Shown piece by piece: positions 14,562-24,890 of a DNA stretch of 64,000 nucleotides; the first letter of the stretch is position 1, and every line of letters starts with the position of its first letter. The translations under genes and the position numbers were made by a program. Under the pieces are notes generated by a model that saw only the letters and a list, made by a program, of their open reading frames with translations, had not been told where the DNA came from and made no database searches. The stretch is from Candidatus Rothia avicola. GTDB lineage: Bacteria > Actinomycetota > Actinomycetes > Actinomycetales > Micrococcaceae. The DNA is taken from the NCBI GenBank assembly GCA_019115985.1, contig DXCN01000050.1:1-64000 (forward strand), read 5' to 3'.

Positions 14562-15107
14562 GTAGTCTCCATCTAGTGTGTGTGAGCCATATTATAGGAA
14601 AATAAGTGACCTGCGCTACTTGATGGGTTGAATGTATCTCTCCTTGAGATGGCAAGAATGGCACTCAATAGAGAGGGTATATGTTGACCGATGCTTGGGT
14701 GTGGTGCTGAATCTGTCTGTAAACGAAGGTGAAATGTGGGACTGGGCACTTCCCGCAGAAAAACCTTGCGGGGAGGTCTGGACTCTGGCAAGATGGATAA
14801 CGTTGTTCAAGCGCTTACCCCATAAAAGTAGCCCTGATTCCTTCTCGAATCGGGTGAAGGTAAGCCCAAATATGACCCAATCGATCAGTTCGAGGGAAAA
14901 GTGCGCTCCTTTTTGCCCTAGCAAAAAAGCGACACGCCCGAGTTCGGGGGTCGGTGCCTCGGTAGGGTGAGGAACCCGGCAGATGTCGGATTCAGCCTAC
15001 GCAGAGGTGGCGCGAAAGAGACGAAGAATCATCTCTTTACCTCAAGCGCCAGACAAAGGAGCAACCGCTCCGTTACAGGGAAGTAGACAAGAAAGAGAGT
15101 CCGACAG

Positions 15108-15416
15108 ATGGCGGGACAGAAAATCCGCATCCGTCTGAAGTCATACGACCACGAGGTCATTGATTCTTCAGCTCGGAAAATCGTTGAGACAGTTACGCGT
15201 GCAGGCGCGACGGTAGTAGGCCCCGTGCCGCTGCCCACCGAAAAGAACGTTTACTGTGTTATCCGTTCGCCTCACAAGTACAAGGACAGCCGCGAGCACT
15301 TCGAAATGCGCACGCACAAGCGTCTGATCGACGTCGTTGATCCGACCCCCAAGGCTGTTGATGCCCTCATGCGTCTTGACCTTCCGGCAGACGTAAACAT
15401 CGAAATCAAGCTGTAG
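15108..15416 (+). CDS. rpsJ: 30S ribosomal protein S10
   Basis: [41 protein letters not shown]. Confidence 0.98.
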   Translation: MAGQKIRIRLKSYDHEVIDSSARKIVETVTRAGATVVGPVPLPTEKNVYCVIRSPHKYKDSREHFEMRTHKRLIDVVDPTPKAVDALMRLDLPADVNIEIKL

Positions 15417-15430
15417 AGGATCGCATCTAA

Positions 15431-16087
15431 ATGACTAACAAGTTCGAGCGCCAGGTTAAGGGCCTGCTGGGCACCAAGCTTGGCATGACCCAGGTCTGGG
15501 ACGAAAACGGCAAGTTCGTGCCCGTTACTGTCGTCAAGGCCGATTCCAACGTTATTACCCAGCTGCGCAACGCTGAGACCGATGGCTACGAAGCTATCCA
15601 GATCGGTTTCGGTGCAATCGAAGCTCGCAAGGTAACCAAGCCCCTCGCCGGTCACTTCGAGAAGGCAGGCGTAACTCCTCGCCGTCACCTCGTTGAACTG
15701 CGTACCTCAGACGCCGCTGAATACTCACTCGGTCAGGAACTGACCGTTGAGCTCTTCGAAGCAGGCCAGAAGGTCGACGTAGTTGGTAAGACCAAGGGTA
15801 AGGGCTTCGCCGGTGTTATGAAGCGTCACGGCTTCGCAGGTGTAGGTGCATCACACGGTGCCCACAAGAACCACCGTAAGCCCGGCTCAATCGGTGGCGC
15901 ATCATACCCCGCACGTGTTTTCAAGGGTATGCGCATGGCAGGCCGTATGGGCGCTGCACGCCACACCACCATGAACCTCACTATTCAGGGTGTAGATGCT
16001 GAAAACAACGTTCTTCTGATCAAGGGTGCTATCCCCGGTCCTAAGGGCGGCGTTGTTCTGGTTCGCACCGCTGTGAAGGGAGCCTAA
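15431..16087 (+). CDS. rplC: 50S ribosomal protein L3
   Basis: [33 protein letters not shown]. Confidence 0.98.
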   Translation: MTNKFERQVKGLLGTKLGMTQVWDENGKFVPVTVVKADSNVITQLRNAETDGYEAIQIGFGAIEARKVTKPLAGHFEKAGVTPRRHLVELRTSDAAEYSLGQELTVELFEAGQKVDVVGKTKGKGFAGVMKRHGFAGVGASHGAHKNHRKPGSIGGASYPARVFKGMRMAGRMGAARHTTMNLTIQGVDAENNVLLIKGAIPGPKGGVVLVRTAVKGA

Positions 16088-16093
16088 TAAACC

Positions 16094-16717
16094 ATGGCTG
16101 TCAAGACCGTAAAGGTAGACCTGCCCGCTGACATCTTCGACGCTCAGGCCTCTATTCCCCTGCTTCACCAGGTAGTAGTAGCCCAGCTCGCAGCAGCACG
16201 CCAGGGTACCCACAAGACCAAGAACCGCGGCGAAGTTTCCGGCGCAGGTCGCAAGCCTTTCAAGCAGAAGGGCACCGGCCGCGCACGTCAGGGCTCAATC
16301 CGCGCACCCCACATGACCGGTGGTGGCATCGTACACGGCCCGACCCCGCGTAGCTACGCACAGCGTACCCCCAAGAAGATGATTGCAGCTGCACTGCGCG
16401 GCGCTCTCTCAGATCGCGCTCGTCACGACCGCGTTCACGTTGTCGAAGCTCTGGTAGAAGGCACCAAGCCCTCCACCAAGGCAGCAAAGGCAGCAATCGC
16501 AGAGATCACCAGCCGTAAGAACGCACTGGTTGTCATCGACCGCAAGGACGACCTGGTAGCACTGTCAGCACGCAACCTTGAGAACGTTCACGTCATCTAC
16601 GCAGATCAGCTGAACACCTACGATGTTCTGATCTCAGACGACGTCATCTTCACCAAGGATGCCTACGACGTATTCGTCGCAGTTGCTTCCAAGGCTAAGA
16701 AAGAGGCTGCTAAGTAA
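16094..16717 (+). CDS. rplD: 50S ribosomal protein L4
   Basis: [28 protein letters not shown]. Confidence 0.98.
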   Translation: MAVKTVKVDLPADIFDAQASIPLLHQVVVAQLAAARQGTHKTKNRGEVSGAGRKPFKQKGTGRARQGSIRAPHMTGGGIVHGPTPRSYAQRTPKKMIAAALRGALSDRARHDRVHVVEALVEGTKPSTKAAKAAIAEITSRKNALVVIDRKDDLVALSARNLENVHVIYADQLNTYDVLISDDVIFTKDAYDVFVAVASKAKKEAAK

Positions 16718-17028
16718 TGTCTGTTACCACCTCAACTTTCAAGGATCCCCGCGACGTGATCATCGCTCCCGTCGTGTCGGAAAAGAGCTACGGTCAGCTC
16801 GACGAAGGCAAGTACACCTTCCTCGTAGACCCCCGCTCCAACAAGCTGGAAATCAAGCAGGCCATCGAGACCATCTTCGATGTCAAGGTTGCTTCCATCA
16901 ACACCGCTAACCGTCAGGGCAAGCGCAAGCGCACCCGTTTCGGTTGGGGTGCTCGTAAGAACACCAAGCGTGCGATTGTAACCCTCAAGGAAGGTTCAAT
17001 CGACCTCTTCGGCGGTCCGGCTGCATAA
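16717..17028 (+). CDS. rplW: 50S ribosomal protein L23
   Basis: [28 protein letters not shown]. Confidence 0.97.
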   Translation: MSVTTSTFKDPRDVIIAPVVSEKSYGQLDEGKYTFLVDPRSNKLEIKQAIETIFDVKVASINTANRQGKRKRTRFGWGARKNTKRAIVTLKEGSIDLFGGPAA

Positions 17029-17067
17029 GCACCGGAGACCACTTTAGCGAAGGAAAGAAATATCTAA

Positions 17068-17904
17068 ATGGGTATTCGTAAGCACAAGCCGACGACCCCG
17101 GGTCGCCGCGGCTCGAGCGTCTCAGATTTCGCAGAAATCACCCGCTCAACCCCGGAAAAGTCCCTGGTTCGTCCGCTCCCCAAGAAGGGCGGCCGTAACA
17201 ACACCGGTCGCATCACTACCCGTCACAAGGGTGGTGGCCACAAGCGCCAGTACCGTCTGATCGACTTCCGTCGTCACGACAAGGACGGCGTCGACGCACG
17301 CGTTGCACACATCGAGTACGATCCCAACCGTACCGCCCGCATCGCTCTGCTCCACTACGTTGATGGCACCAAGCGTTACATCATCGCCCCCAACAAGCTT
17401 GCTCAGGGCGACATCGTAGAGTCAGGTCCCTCTGCCGACATCAAGCCCGGCAACAACCTGCCCCTGCGCAACATCCCCGTTGGTACCGTGATTCACGCTG
17501 TTGAGCTCCGCCCCGGTGGCGGCGCTAAGATGGGCCGCTCCGCTGGCGCATCCATCCAGCTGGTCGCTAAGGAAGGCAAGTACGCCCAGCTGCGCCTGCC
17601 CTCCGGCGAAATCCGCAACGTGGACGTCCGCTGCCGCGCAACCGTCGGTTCTGTCGGTAACGCCGAGCAGTCCAACATCAACTGGGGTAAGGCCGGCCGT
17701 AACCGCTGGAAGGGCATCCGCCCGACCGTCCGCGGCGTCGTCATGAACCCCGTTGACCACCCCCACGGTGGTGGTGAAGGTAAGACCTCAGGTGGCCGTC
17801 ACCCGGTTAACCCCAACGGTAAGCCCGAGGGTCGTACCCGTCGCCCCAACAAGGAAAGCGACAAGCTCATTGTTCGTCGCCGTCGTACTGGCAAGAAGCG
17901 CTAA
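17068..17904 (+). CDS. rplB: 50S ribosomal protein L2
   Basis: [37 protein letters not shown]. Confidence 0.99.
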   Translation: MGIRKHKPTTPGRRGSSVSDFAEITRSTPEKSLVRPLPKKGGRNNTGRITTRHKGGGHKRQYRLIDFRRHDKDGVDARVAHIEYDPNRTARIALLHYVDGTKRYIIAPNKLAQGDIVESGPSADIKPGNNLPLRNIPVGTVIHAVELRPGGGAKMGRSAGASIQLVAKEGKYAQLRLPSGEIRNVDVRCRATVGSVGNAEQSNINWGKAGRNRWKGIRPTVRGVVMNPVDHPHGGGEGKTSGGRHPVNPNGKPEGRTRRPNKESDKLIVRRRRTGKKR

Positions 17905-17916
17905 GGAGCCTGAAAC

Positions 17917-18198
17917 ATGCCTCGTAGTTTGAAGAAGGGCCCTTTCGTTGATCAGCACCTTTTCGTAAAGGTTGCAGCTCAGAACGAGAAGGGCACCAAG
18001 AACGTTATCAAGACTTGGTCCCGCCGCTCGATGATTATCCCCGACATGCTCGGTCACACCATCGCAGTGCACGACGGACGCAAGCACGTACCCGTGTTCA
18101 TCACTGAGTCCATGGTTGGTCACAAGCTCGGCGAGTTTGCGCCCACCCGTACTTTCCGTGGCCACGTTAAGGACGACCGCAAGGGTAAGCGTCGCTAA
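17917..18198 (+). CDS. rpsS: 30S ribosomal protein S19
   Basis: [42 protein letters not shown]. Confidence 0.98.
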   Translation: MPRSLKKGPFVDQHLFVKVAAQNEKGTKNVIKTWSRRSMIIPDMLGHTIAVHDGRKHVPVFITESMVGHKLGEFAPTRTFRGHVKDDRKGKRR

Positions 18199-18263
18199 GC
18201 TACGGTTCACCCCGTACCTTAGAAACGTTTTCCTTTCGGCAATAGACGAAAGAGAGATAGGCA

Positions 18264-18629
18264 ATGGAAGCCAAGGCAACTGCGTCTTACGTACGCGTTA
18301 CGCCTATGAAGGCACGCCGCGTCATCAACCTTATCCGTGGTAAGCAGGCGGAAGAGGCTCTGGCGATTCTGAAGTTCGCTCCTCAGGGCGCTTCAGAACC
18401 GGTATACAAGATTGTTGCATCAGCTGTTGCAAACGCTCGCCAGAAGGCTGCCCAGCAGGGCGTCCCCTTCAAGGAAGAAGAGCTGTTCATCAGCGAAGCA
18501 TACGCGAACGAAGGTCCCACCATGAAGCGATTCCAGCCTCGTGCCCAGGGCCGTGCGTTCCGCATCAACAAGCGCACCAGCCACATCACCGTGGTAGTCG
18601 CTACCCCGGAGAAGGAGGAGGGCCGCTAA
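18264..18629 (+). CDS. rplV: 50S ribosomal protein L22
   Basis: [35 protein letters not shown]. Confidence 0.98.
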   Translation: MEAKATASYVRVTPMKARRVINLIRGKQAEEALAILKFAPQGASEPVYKIVASAVANARQKAAQQGVPFKEEELFISEAYANEGPTMKRFQPRAQGRAFRINKRTSHITVVVATPEKEEGR

Positions 18630-19427
18630 ATGGGTCAGAAAATTAACCCCAACGGTTTCCGACTTGGCATCACCACCAACCACGTCTCAAAGTGGTTCGC
18701 TGACTCCAACAAGGAAGGCGAACGCTACGCAGACTTCGTTCGTGAAGATGTAAAGATCCGCGAACTCCTGTCCAAGGGCATGGAGCGCGCAGGCATCGCC
18801 AAGGTCGAAATCGAGCGTACCCGTGACCGCGTCCGTGTGGACATCCACACCGCACGTCCCGGTATCGTTATTGGCCGCCGCGGCACCGAAGCTGACCGCA
18901 TCCGCGGTGAGCTCGAGAAGCTGACCGGCAAGCAGATTCAGCTGAACATCCTCGAGGTTGCTAACCCCGATCTGTCAGCTCAGCTGGTTGCACAGGGCAT
19001 CGCAGAACAGCTCGCTTCACGCGTTGCTTTCCGCCGCGCCATGAAGAAGGCAATCCAGTCCGCACAGCGTGCAGGCGCAAAGGGTATCCGTATCCAGTGC
19101 TCCGGCCGTCTGGGTGGCGCTGAAATGTCACGGTCCGAGTTCTACCGCGAAGGCCGTGTGCCCCTGCACACCCTGCGCGCGAACATCGACTACGGCTTCT
19201 TCGAAGCAAAGACCACCTTCGGCCGCATCGGCGTCAAGGTTTGGATTTACAAGGGTGACCTCACCGACAACGAGCTTGCTGCACAGCAGGCCGCTGGTAA
19301 CCGTCGTGGCAACGGCCGCGGTGGCGACCGTCGTCGCGCAGGTGGCCGTGGTCCCCGCCGTGAACGTCGTTCCGACAACGCTTCAGCACCCGCTGAGGCT
19401 AAGAGTGCAGAAAACGGTGAGGCATAA
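18630..19427 (+). CDS. rpsC: 30S ribosomal protein S3
   Basis: [32 protein letters not shown]; basic/low-complexity C-terminal tail. Confidence 0.98.
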   Translation: MGQKINPNGFRLGITTNHVSKWFADSNKEGERYADFVREDVKIRELLSKGMERAGIAKVEIERTRDRVRVDIHTARPGIVIGRRGTEADRIRGELEKLTGKQIQLNILEVANPDLSAQLVAQGIAEQLASRVAFRRAMKKAIQSAQRAGAKGIRIQCSGRLGGAEMSRSEFYREGRVPLHTLRANIDYGFFEAKTTFGRIGVKVWIYKGDLTDNELAAQQAAGNRRGNGRGGDRRRAGGRGPRRERRSDNASAPAEAKSAENGEA

Positions 19428-19844
19428 ATGCTAATTCCCCGTCGAGTAAAGTACCGCAAGCAGCATCACCCCAAGCGTTCAGGTATGGCTAAGGGTGGCA
19501 CCGAGGTAGCGTTCGGCGAGTGGGGCATCCAGGCCCTGACTCCCGCATACGTCACCAACCGCCAGATTGAAGCTGCACGTATTGCAATGACCCGTCACAT
19601 CAAGCGTGGCGGTAAGGTTTGGATCAACATTTATCCTGACCGTCCGCTGACCAAGAAGCCTGCTGAAACCCGTATGGGTTCCGGTAAGGGTTCACCCGAA
19701 TGGTGGGTCGCAAACGTCAAGCCCGGTCGAGTCATGTTTGAACTCTCCGGCGTATCCGAAGAAGTGGCTCGTGAAGCTATGCGCCTCGCAATCCACAAGC
19801 TCCCGATGAAGGCACGCGTTGTGCGTCGCGAAGGTGGTGAATAG
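19428..19844 (+). CDS. rplP: 50S ribosomal protein L16
   Basis: [29 protein letters not shown]. Confidence 0.98.
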   Translation: MLIPRRVKYRKQHHPKRSGMAKGGTEVAFGEWGIQALTPAYVTNRQIEAARIAMTRHIKRGGKVWINIYPDRPLTKKPAETRMGSGKGSPEWWVANVKPGRVMFELSGVSEEVAREAMRLAIHKLPMKARVVRREGGE

Positions 19845-19846
19845 AA

Positions 19847-20080
19847 ATGGCAGTTGGATCAAAGGATCTGAGCATCGACAAGCTGGCAGAGCTCTCCAAT
19901 GAGAATCTGGTAGAGAAGCTGCGTGAGTCGAAGGAGGAGCTGTTCAACCTCCGTTTCCAGGCAGCCACCGGTCAGCTTGAAAATCCCGGTCGTATCCGCT
20001 CGGTCAAGCGCGACATTGCACGTATTTACACCGTGCTGCGTGAACGCGAGCTCGGTATTCGTCCCGCAACCGAAGGTTAA
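19847..20080 (+). CDS. rpmC: 50S ribosomal protein L29
   Basis: [36 protein letters not shown]. Confidence 0.96.
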   Translation: MAVGSKDLSIDKLAELSNENLVEKLRESKEELFNLRFQAATGQLENPGRIRSVKRDIARIYTVLRERELGIRPATEG

Positions 20081-20085
20081 ATCAC

Positions 20086-20358
20086 ATGAGTGAAGTAAAG
20101 ACTGAAGAGCGCGGCTACCGCAAGACTCGCCGCGGCTACGTTGTCTCCGACAAGATGGACAAGACTGTAGTCGTTGAGGTCGAGGACCGCGTGAAGCACG
20201 CACTGTACGGCAAGGTTATGCGCCGTAGCTCCAAGATCAAGGCCCATGACGAGCAGAATACTGCTGGTGTTGGCGACCTTGTTCTCCTGGCCGAGACCCG
20301 TCCGCTCTCCGCTTCTAAGCGCTGGCGTATTGTCGAAATCCTGGAGAAGGCTAAGTAA
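20086..20358 (+). CDS. rpsQ: 30S ribosomal protein S17
   Basis: [42 protein letters not shown]. Confidence 0.98.
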   Translation: MSEVKTEERGYRKTRRGYVVSDKMDKTVVVEVEDRVKHALYGKVMRRSSKIKAHDEQNTAGVGDLVLLAETRPLSASKRWRIVEILEKAK

Positions 20359-20397
20359 CCCTCAGCCGATCCGGCTGGTCTGAAGAGGCCACTGGTT

Positions 20398-20438
20398 GAG
20401 CCCCCGAAACTGTCCCAGACAGTTCCGGGGGCTCTTTC
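20398..20438 (+). terminator. Terminator after rpsQ (end of S10 operon)
   Basis: gagcccccgaaactgtcccagacagttccgggggctc followed by tttcct. Confidence 0.8.
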
Positions 20439-20447
20439 CTATGTGGA

Positions 20448-21149
20448 CTACCGGTGCTGGGGTAGTGGCTGGCTAGGGGACGAGAGTGCCCAGCTGATCA
20501 CCAGGGGCAGCTCTGGCTCCAAGAACCGGGTAGCCAGGGTTAGCTGACCGGGCAGACCCGCCCCCTGGGGCGCTAGCTCAAGCCGGTCGGCATTAACCGG
20601 GTAGTGCCCGGCGCCTCCCAGCCCCTGCCCGGTTGCTTTCACGGCCGCCTCCAACCTTGTCCAGAGCCTCAAGAAATCCCGGTAACCGGTTTCTGACTGC
20701 CGAAGGACTACCCGGTCTGAGGGGTGAAAGACAGCCAGGGCAGCAGAGCTTGCGGGCAGATGGGTGTGAGCTGAGTTTGTGCCTTCGCAGTCGATGCCAA
20801 GCAGCAGCTTGGGCGGGCCGGTAATAACCGCCAGGTAGGGGCCGGTGCGACTGATGGAAAAAGACCGTTGGGGGTGCACCGGCTTGCCACTGGCGCTGAC
20901 CTGCCAGCCTATTTGGGTAAGTTCCTGGCCCAGCTCCCGGGCTAGTATGGCCTTCGTGAGCCAGCGGCCCAGCAGCCAGCGTCTAGCAAGGGCCTCGGTG
21001 CGGAAGGCAGCAGCCCGGGCCAGCTCCCGGGGCTCCAGCTGTGCCCGTGCCTTCTCTAGCTGCCGGTGACCGGCATAGTGGCGTAAATCCTGGATGTAGA
21101 TCTGGGCTGGTCCGCAGGACCAGCTCAGCAGGGCAGCTTGCAGCCTCAC
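20448..21149 (-). CDS. entD: 4'-phosphopantetheinyl transferase (Sfp/EntD-type)
   Basis: SISRTGPYLAV, GIDCEG and LWTRLEAAVKATGQG motifs; in a catecholate siderophore cluster. Confidence 0.87.
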   Translation of the reverse strand: MRLQAALLSWSCGPAQIYIQDLRHYAGHRQLEKARAQLEPRELARAAAFRTEALARRWLLGRWLTKAILARELGQELTQIGWQVSASGKPVHPQRSFSISRTGPYLAVITGPPKLLLGIDCEGTNSAHTHLPASSAALAVFHPSDRVVLRQSETGYRDFLRLWTRLEAAVKATGQGLGGAGHYPVNADRLELAPQGAGLPGQLTLATRFLEPELPLVISWALSSPSQPLPQHR

Positions 21150-21162
21150 GGTGGGTTACGCT

Positions 21163-22296
21163 CTAGCGCGGTTTGAGGGCAGTTTCTGCTGCAGCGAGCA
21201 GGGTCTGCATTTTCGCCTCGGTCTCTGCCAGCTCGGCAGCAGGCTCAGAGCCGGCAACAATACCTGCACCGGCCCAGACGATCAGCTCTTGATCGGTGAG
21301 GTTACCGCAGCGCAAAACCAGGTTCCAGCGGCCCCTACCCGACCCGTCCATCCAGCCCACCAGCCCTGAGTAGAGGCCGCGGTCCCTGGCTTCCAGCTGG
21401 CTAATGAGCTCTAGCGCCTTGGCTGTGGGGCTGCCGCCGACCGCCGGTGTGGGATGCAGAGCCAGAGCCAGGTCAAGTGCCTTCACCCCGGCGGGGACGG
21501 TAGCCTCAATCCGTGTGCCCAGATGGTACATGCTGTCTGTCTCTGTGACGCTGGGCCCCCGCTCCGGTGCCAGCTCAAGGCCGGGGATAGCACCTAAGTG
21601 GGCACGGATATCAGACACCACGTAGGCGTGCTCCACCAGATCCTTGCTGGAGGTCAGCAGCAGCTGCTGGGCCTGGGCCAAACTGGCTACCTCCTCCTTA
21701 CCCCGGGAGCCTGCCAGGGGACGGGTGTAGAAGTGCCCCTGTTGCAGGTCGGCCACGACTTCGGGGCTAGCCCCCACCCAGTGCTGGCCATCGGGAAGGG
21801 TGAAGCTAAAGGTATCCGCCGCGGGGTTCTTCCGGTGTAAGGAGCGAACAAGCTCCGGAGCCCCCAGCCGGTAACCCTCCGGTATGCGGTAGCGGGCCTG
21901 GCGGGCTAGAACAACTTTCTTGACCTGGCCAGCTGAGATAGCGTCAAGAGCGGAAGCTACAGCCTGCCGGTAGTGCCTGGCCTGCTCTAGGTTATCCTCC
22001 CGCTCAGCCTCTAAAAGGGCGATGCTTTCTTCCGGTAATTCATCATCTGCCAGCTCTGCTAGGGGCTCGGACTGCGGGGCGGGGCAGGCCAGCAGGTGGG
22101 CCGGCTGTTCCGGCCTAAAGGGGATCATCCCGCAGATTACCGGCTGACCCGTCCCTTCCACGGGGCCAGAGCTAAGCGTGTCGGAGATAAAATCTTGGAC
22201 CTGCCGGCTCCCGATGGGGCCGGTGCAGTAGTTCTCTGCCTCAAAGGTAAGGTGCTGCTTGCCGGTGAGAAAGTGGAAACGGGGGGTGGGGGTCAT
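21163..22296 (-). CDS. entC: Isochorismate synthase (EntC/DhbC-like)
   Basis: KKVVLARQARY, LHPTPAVGGSPTAKALELI, RGLYSGLVGW chorismate-binding motifs. Confidence 0.92.
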   Translation of the reverse strand: MTPTPRFHFLTGKQHLTFEAENYCTGPIGSRQVQDFISDTLSSGPVEGTGQPVICGMIPFRPEQPAHLLACPAPQSEPLAELADDELPEESIALLEAEREDNLEQARHYRQAVASALDAISAGQVKKVVLARQARYRIPEGYRLGAPELVRSLHRKNPAADTFSFTLPDGQHWVGASPEVVADLQQGHFYTRPLAGSRGKEEVASLAQAQQLLLTSSKDLVEHAYVVSDIRAHLGAIPGLELAPERGPSVTETDSMYHLGTRIEATVPAGVKALDLALALHPTPAVGGSPTAKALELISQLEARDRGLYSGLVGWMDGSGRGRWNLVLRCGNLTDQELIVWAGAGIVAGSEPAAELAETEAKMQTLLAAAETALKPR

Positions 22297-23090
22297 CGCT
22301 GGGTTGCTCCTGCATCGACGGTAAGTTCTGCTAGGGTGATGTGGCGGGCGGCAGGTGAGAGGAGGAAGGTAACGGGGGCTGCCACATCCGCCGGCTGGGC
22401 AACCCTACCGAGGGGGATTCCCGTCCGGTAGAGCTCCGGGCTGCCTTCGATAGCGGTGGCGCTGCGGTCCTCACCCTGCCACATCTTCTCTACCATGGGC
22501 GTGAAGGTTGTGCCCGGGTTTACCACGTTACAGCGGATTCCACGGGGGCCCAGCTCCAGCCCGAGGGAGCGGGTGTAGTGGGAGGCAAAGGCCTTACTGG
22601 CACCGTAGGCTGCCATATTGGCGCGGGGCCCATTGCCGGCGTTGGAGGCAACAGTAACGATGGAACGGTCGGGTACCGGGGAGCCTGCCGGGTCCTGGGC
22701 AGCCTGTTCTAGCATGAGGGCGGCAAAGACATCACAGGTGTAGGCTACCGCAAGGGCATTGACCTCGGTCAGCCGCCTGAGTACACCGGGGGCGCGACTG
22801 AGTGCCGGGCCGTGGTCGAGGATGCCGGCTAGCTGGGCTAGCCCCAGGAAGAGATAGCGGTCAGCTAGCTGGCCCACCAGGGTGGTGAGAGCCTGCTGGT
22901 CGGTGACGTCCAGGGGGTGCAGCTCCACCTGCGGAGGCAGGTCAGCGGGGGAGAGCGGGGCCAGGGCAGAGGGCAGGTCCGTTGCGATGATCCGGTAGTT
23001 GCCTAGCTGGGGGCTCTCACTGATTTGGTGGAGCAGAGCCAGGCCGATACCGCCGGCTGCACCCGTTACAAAAATTGCTGGTTCTTTCAT
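22293..23090 (-). CDS. entA: 2,3-dihydro-2,3-dihydroxybenzoate dehydrogenase (SDR, EntA-like)
   Basis: VTGAAGGIGLALL, YGASKAF, NVVNPGTTFTPM; overlaps entC. Confidence 0.9.
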   Translation of the reverse strand: MKEPAIFVTGAAGGIGLALLHQISESPQLGNYRIIATDLPSALAPLSPADLPPQVELHPLDVTDQQALTTLVGQLADRYLFLGLAQLAGILDHGPALSRAPGVLRRLTEVNALAVAYTCDVFAALMLEQAAQDPAGSPVPDRSIVTVASNAGNGPRANMAAYGASKAFASHYTRSLGLELGPRGIRCNVVNPGTTFTPMVEKMWQGEDRSATAIEGSPELYRTGIPLGRVAQPADVAAPVTFLLSPAARHITLAELTVDAGATQR

Positions 23091-23092
23091 GC

Positions 23093-23713
23093 TTAGCGCA
23101 CCAGCTCCAGGGTGGTAGCAACCTGGCCGCAGCGGCTGGCCACGTAGGCTAGCGCTGACCGGTGGTAGTCAGCGGAAAAGTCGGCCTGGGCGTCCGCGAC
23201 AAAGAAGACCTGGAAGCCCTTCATAAAGGCGTTGAGTGCGGTGGTCTGGCAGCCTATGTGGGAGTAGACCCCGGTGATCCAGAGCTGGGTCTTGCCCAAA
23301 CAGCGCAGACGCTCTTCTAAGTCGGTGCGGTAGAAGGCGCAGTAGCGCCACTTGGTGAGGACGACCTCCCCCGGCTGGGGAGCGAGCTCAGCAAGGATAG
23401 CGGCCTGGTCGGCATCCGCTAGGCCGGTGCCCCAGAAGTCGGTGAGCAGGGCACGGTCCTCGGGGCTCTGGGCTGGGGGCTGGGCGGTATAGAAGACCGG
23501 TTGGTTCTCTGCCCGAGCCCGCTTAAGGAGCTGGGCTGTATTGCTTACTGCCAGGTCGATGGCTGAGCCCGGCGCCCGCTCGAAGGCCCCCACGAAATAA
23601 TCCTGCATGTCGTGTACCAGAAGGGCTGCCTTGTCACGGTCTGGAACCCAGGTGGTGGTGTTGGTGGGGAGCATGTCATTGGTGATTCTATAGGGGGCGA
23701 TGGGTGGGATCAT
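23093..23713 (-). CDS. entB: Isochorismatase (EntB N-terminal domain only, no carrier domain)
   Basis: AALLVHDMQDYFV, LTKWRYCAFYRTDLEERLR, WITGVYSHIGCQTTALNAFMKG; 206 aa, stops after the isochorismatase fold. Confidence 0.9.
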   Translation of the reverse strand: MIPPIAPYRITNDMLPTNTTTWVPDRDKAALLVHDMQDYFVGAFERAPGSAIDLAVSNTAQLLKRARAENQPVFYTAQPPAQSPEDRALLTDFWGTGLADADQAAILAELAPQPGEVVLTKWRYCAFYRTDLEERLRCLGKTQLWITGVYSHIGCQTTALNAFMKGFQVFFVADAQADFSADYHRSALAYVASRCGQVATTLELVR

Positions 23714-23811
23714 AGGGGCTCCTTCAAGCCGGTGCTAGGGGCAGGTTCTAGTGCACCTGCCCCAAAAGTAAAAAGAGTAAAAAACCTTTGCGTAATTAAC
23801 CCACTTAAAGA

Positions 23812-23830
23812 TAAAGTTAGCCTAACCTCA
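23812..23830. promoter_or_regulatory. DtxR/IdeR-type iron box in the entB/fepB divergent promoter
   Basis: TAAAGTTAGCCTAACCTCA matches TTAGGTTAGSCTAACCTAA at 16 of 19 positions by hand. Confidence 0.85.
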
Positions 23831-23869
23831 TACGCAACTATTTGTTTCACCCCCCAGAAGGATTTTCTC

Positions 23870-24871
23870 GTGAAACTGACCCGTCGCCACCTCCTGTCCA
23901 CAGGGGCCCTGGCCTCCCTTGGCCTACTGGCTGCCTGCTCAAACTCGGATGGGCAACAGGCTGCTGAGGCCAGCGGGAACACGCGCACTGTTACGGATGT
24001 TGAAGAGACCCAGGTGCAGGTACCTGAGCAACCGCAGCGGGTGGTTACTCTCTCAGAGCCTACACTGGATGCCTGCCTGGCCCTGGGGGTAACTCCGGTA
24101 GGTACCGTGGCTGGCCGAGGGCAGTCCGGTCCACCCAACTACCTGGGGGAGCAAGCTGCCAATATCGAGGTTGTCGGTACGGTCTCTGAGCTCAACTACG
24201 AGGCCATTGGTGTGCTGAAACCCGATTTGATTCTGGCCGATGGCACCAGCATTAACAACCGCCCGGATGTCCTGGAAATCTTACGTAACATCGCCCCTGT
24301 CGTCTATTGCGGCTATGCCGGTGGTCCCTGGAAGCTGAACTTTCATTATGTGGCGCAGGCGCTGGGCCTAGAATCCAAGGCGCAGGACTACATCAGTGAC
24401 TACGAGAACTTTGTGGCCGAGACTGCCCAGCAGCTGGCCGGCCAGTACTCGCAGGATACCTTCTCCATCGTCCGCTGGCAGGGGAGCGGCCCCTCCCTTA
24501 TCCTCAAGGAGCTCCCCGCGGGCCAGGCTCTAGAGAGCCTGGGCCTCAAGCGGCCGCAGAGCCAGGACAGACTGGGCCGGGGGCACTCCGAGCCCGTTTC
24601 CCTGGAAAACCTGGACACCATTGATGCTGATTACATCTTCCTGGGAACCCTGGGGGGAGCCAGCCAGTCTGACCCGACCGCCGAAGGCTCAGCTGACCTC
24701 GAAGGGGCCCAGCAGGCCCTTGAACGGGCTGAGGAGACCTCAGGCTTCAAGGACCTCAAGGCCTATCGTGAGAACCATATCAAACTGGTTGACGGCTCCC
24801 TGTGGACCTCAACCGGTGGCCCCCTACTGATGAGGGGCATTGTCGATGATGTCCGTAAGAATCTTCTGTAA
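23870..24871 (+). CDS. fepB: Ferric siderophore-binding lipoprotein (FepB/FhuD-like), GTG start
   Basis: Lipobox LLAAC; PQRVVTLSEPTLDACLALGVTPVGT, periplasmic-binding fold; 5'-extended ORF 23612 is not preferred. Confidence 0.88.
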   Translation: MKLTRRHLLSTGALASLGLLAACSNSDGQQAAEASGNTRTVTDVEETQVQVPEQPQRVVTLSEPTLDACLALGVTPVGTVAGRGQSGPPNYLGEQAANIEVVGTVSELNYEAIGVLKPDLILADGTSINNRPDVLEILRNIAPVVYCGYAGGPWKLNFHYVAQALGLESKAQDYISDYENFVAETAQQLAGQYSQDTFSIVRWQGSGPSLILKELPAGQALESLGLKRPQSQDRLGRGHSEPVSLENLDTIDADYIFLGTLGGASQSDPTAEGSADLEGAQQALERAEETSGFKDLKAYRENHIKLVDGSLWTSTGGPLLMRGIVDDVRKNLL

Positions 24872-24890
24872 AAATCTACCCGATTGAATC

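Noticed and set aside
14110-14664. 184-aa minus-strand ORF overlapping tctC
   Set aside because: Out-of-frame with the clear TctC reading frame; translation is His/Arg/Ser-rich with no family features.
14632-14970. 112-aa plus-strand ORF in the tctC/rpsJ intergenic region
   Set aside because: No homology signature or convincing RBS; more likely leader/promoter DNA.
23612-23869. 86-aa N-terminal extension of the FepB ORF
   Set aside because: It runs through the divergent promoter and the DtxR box; the GTG at 23870 gives a standard lipoprotein signal.
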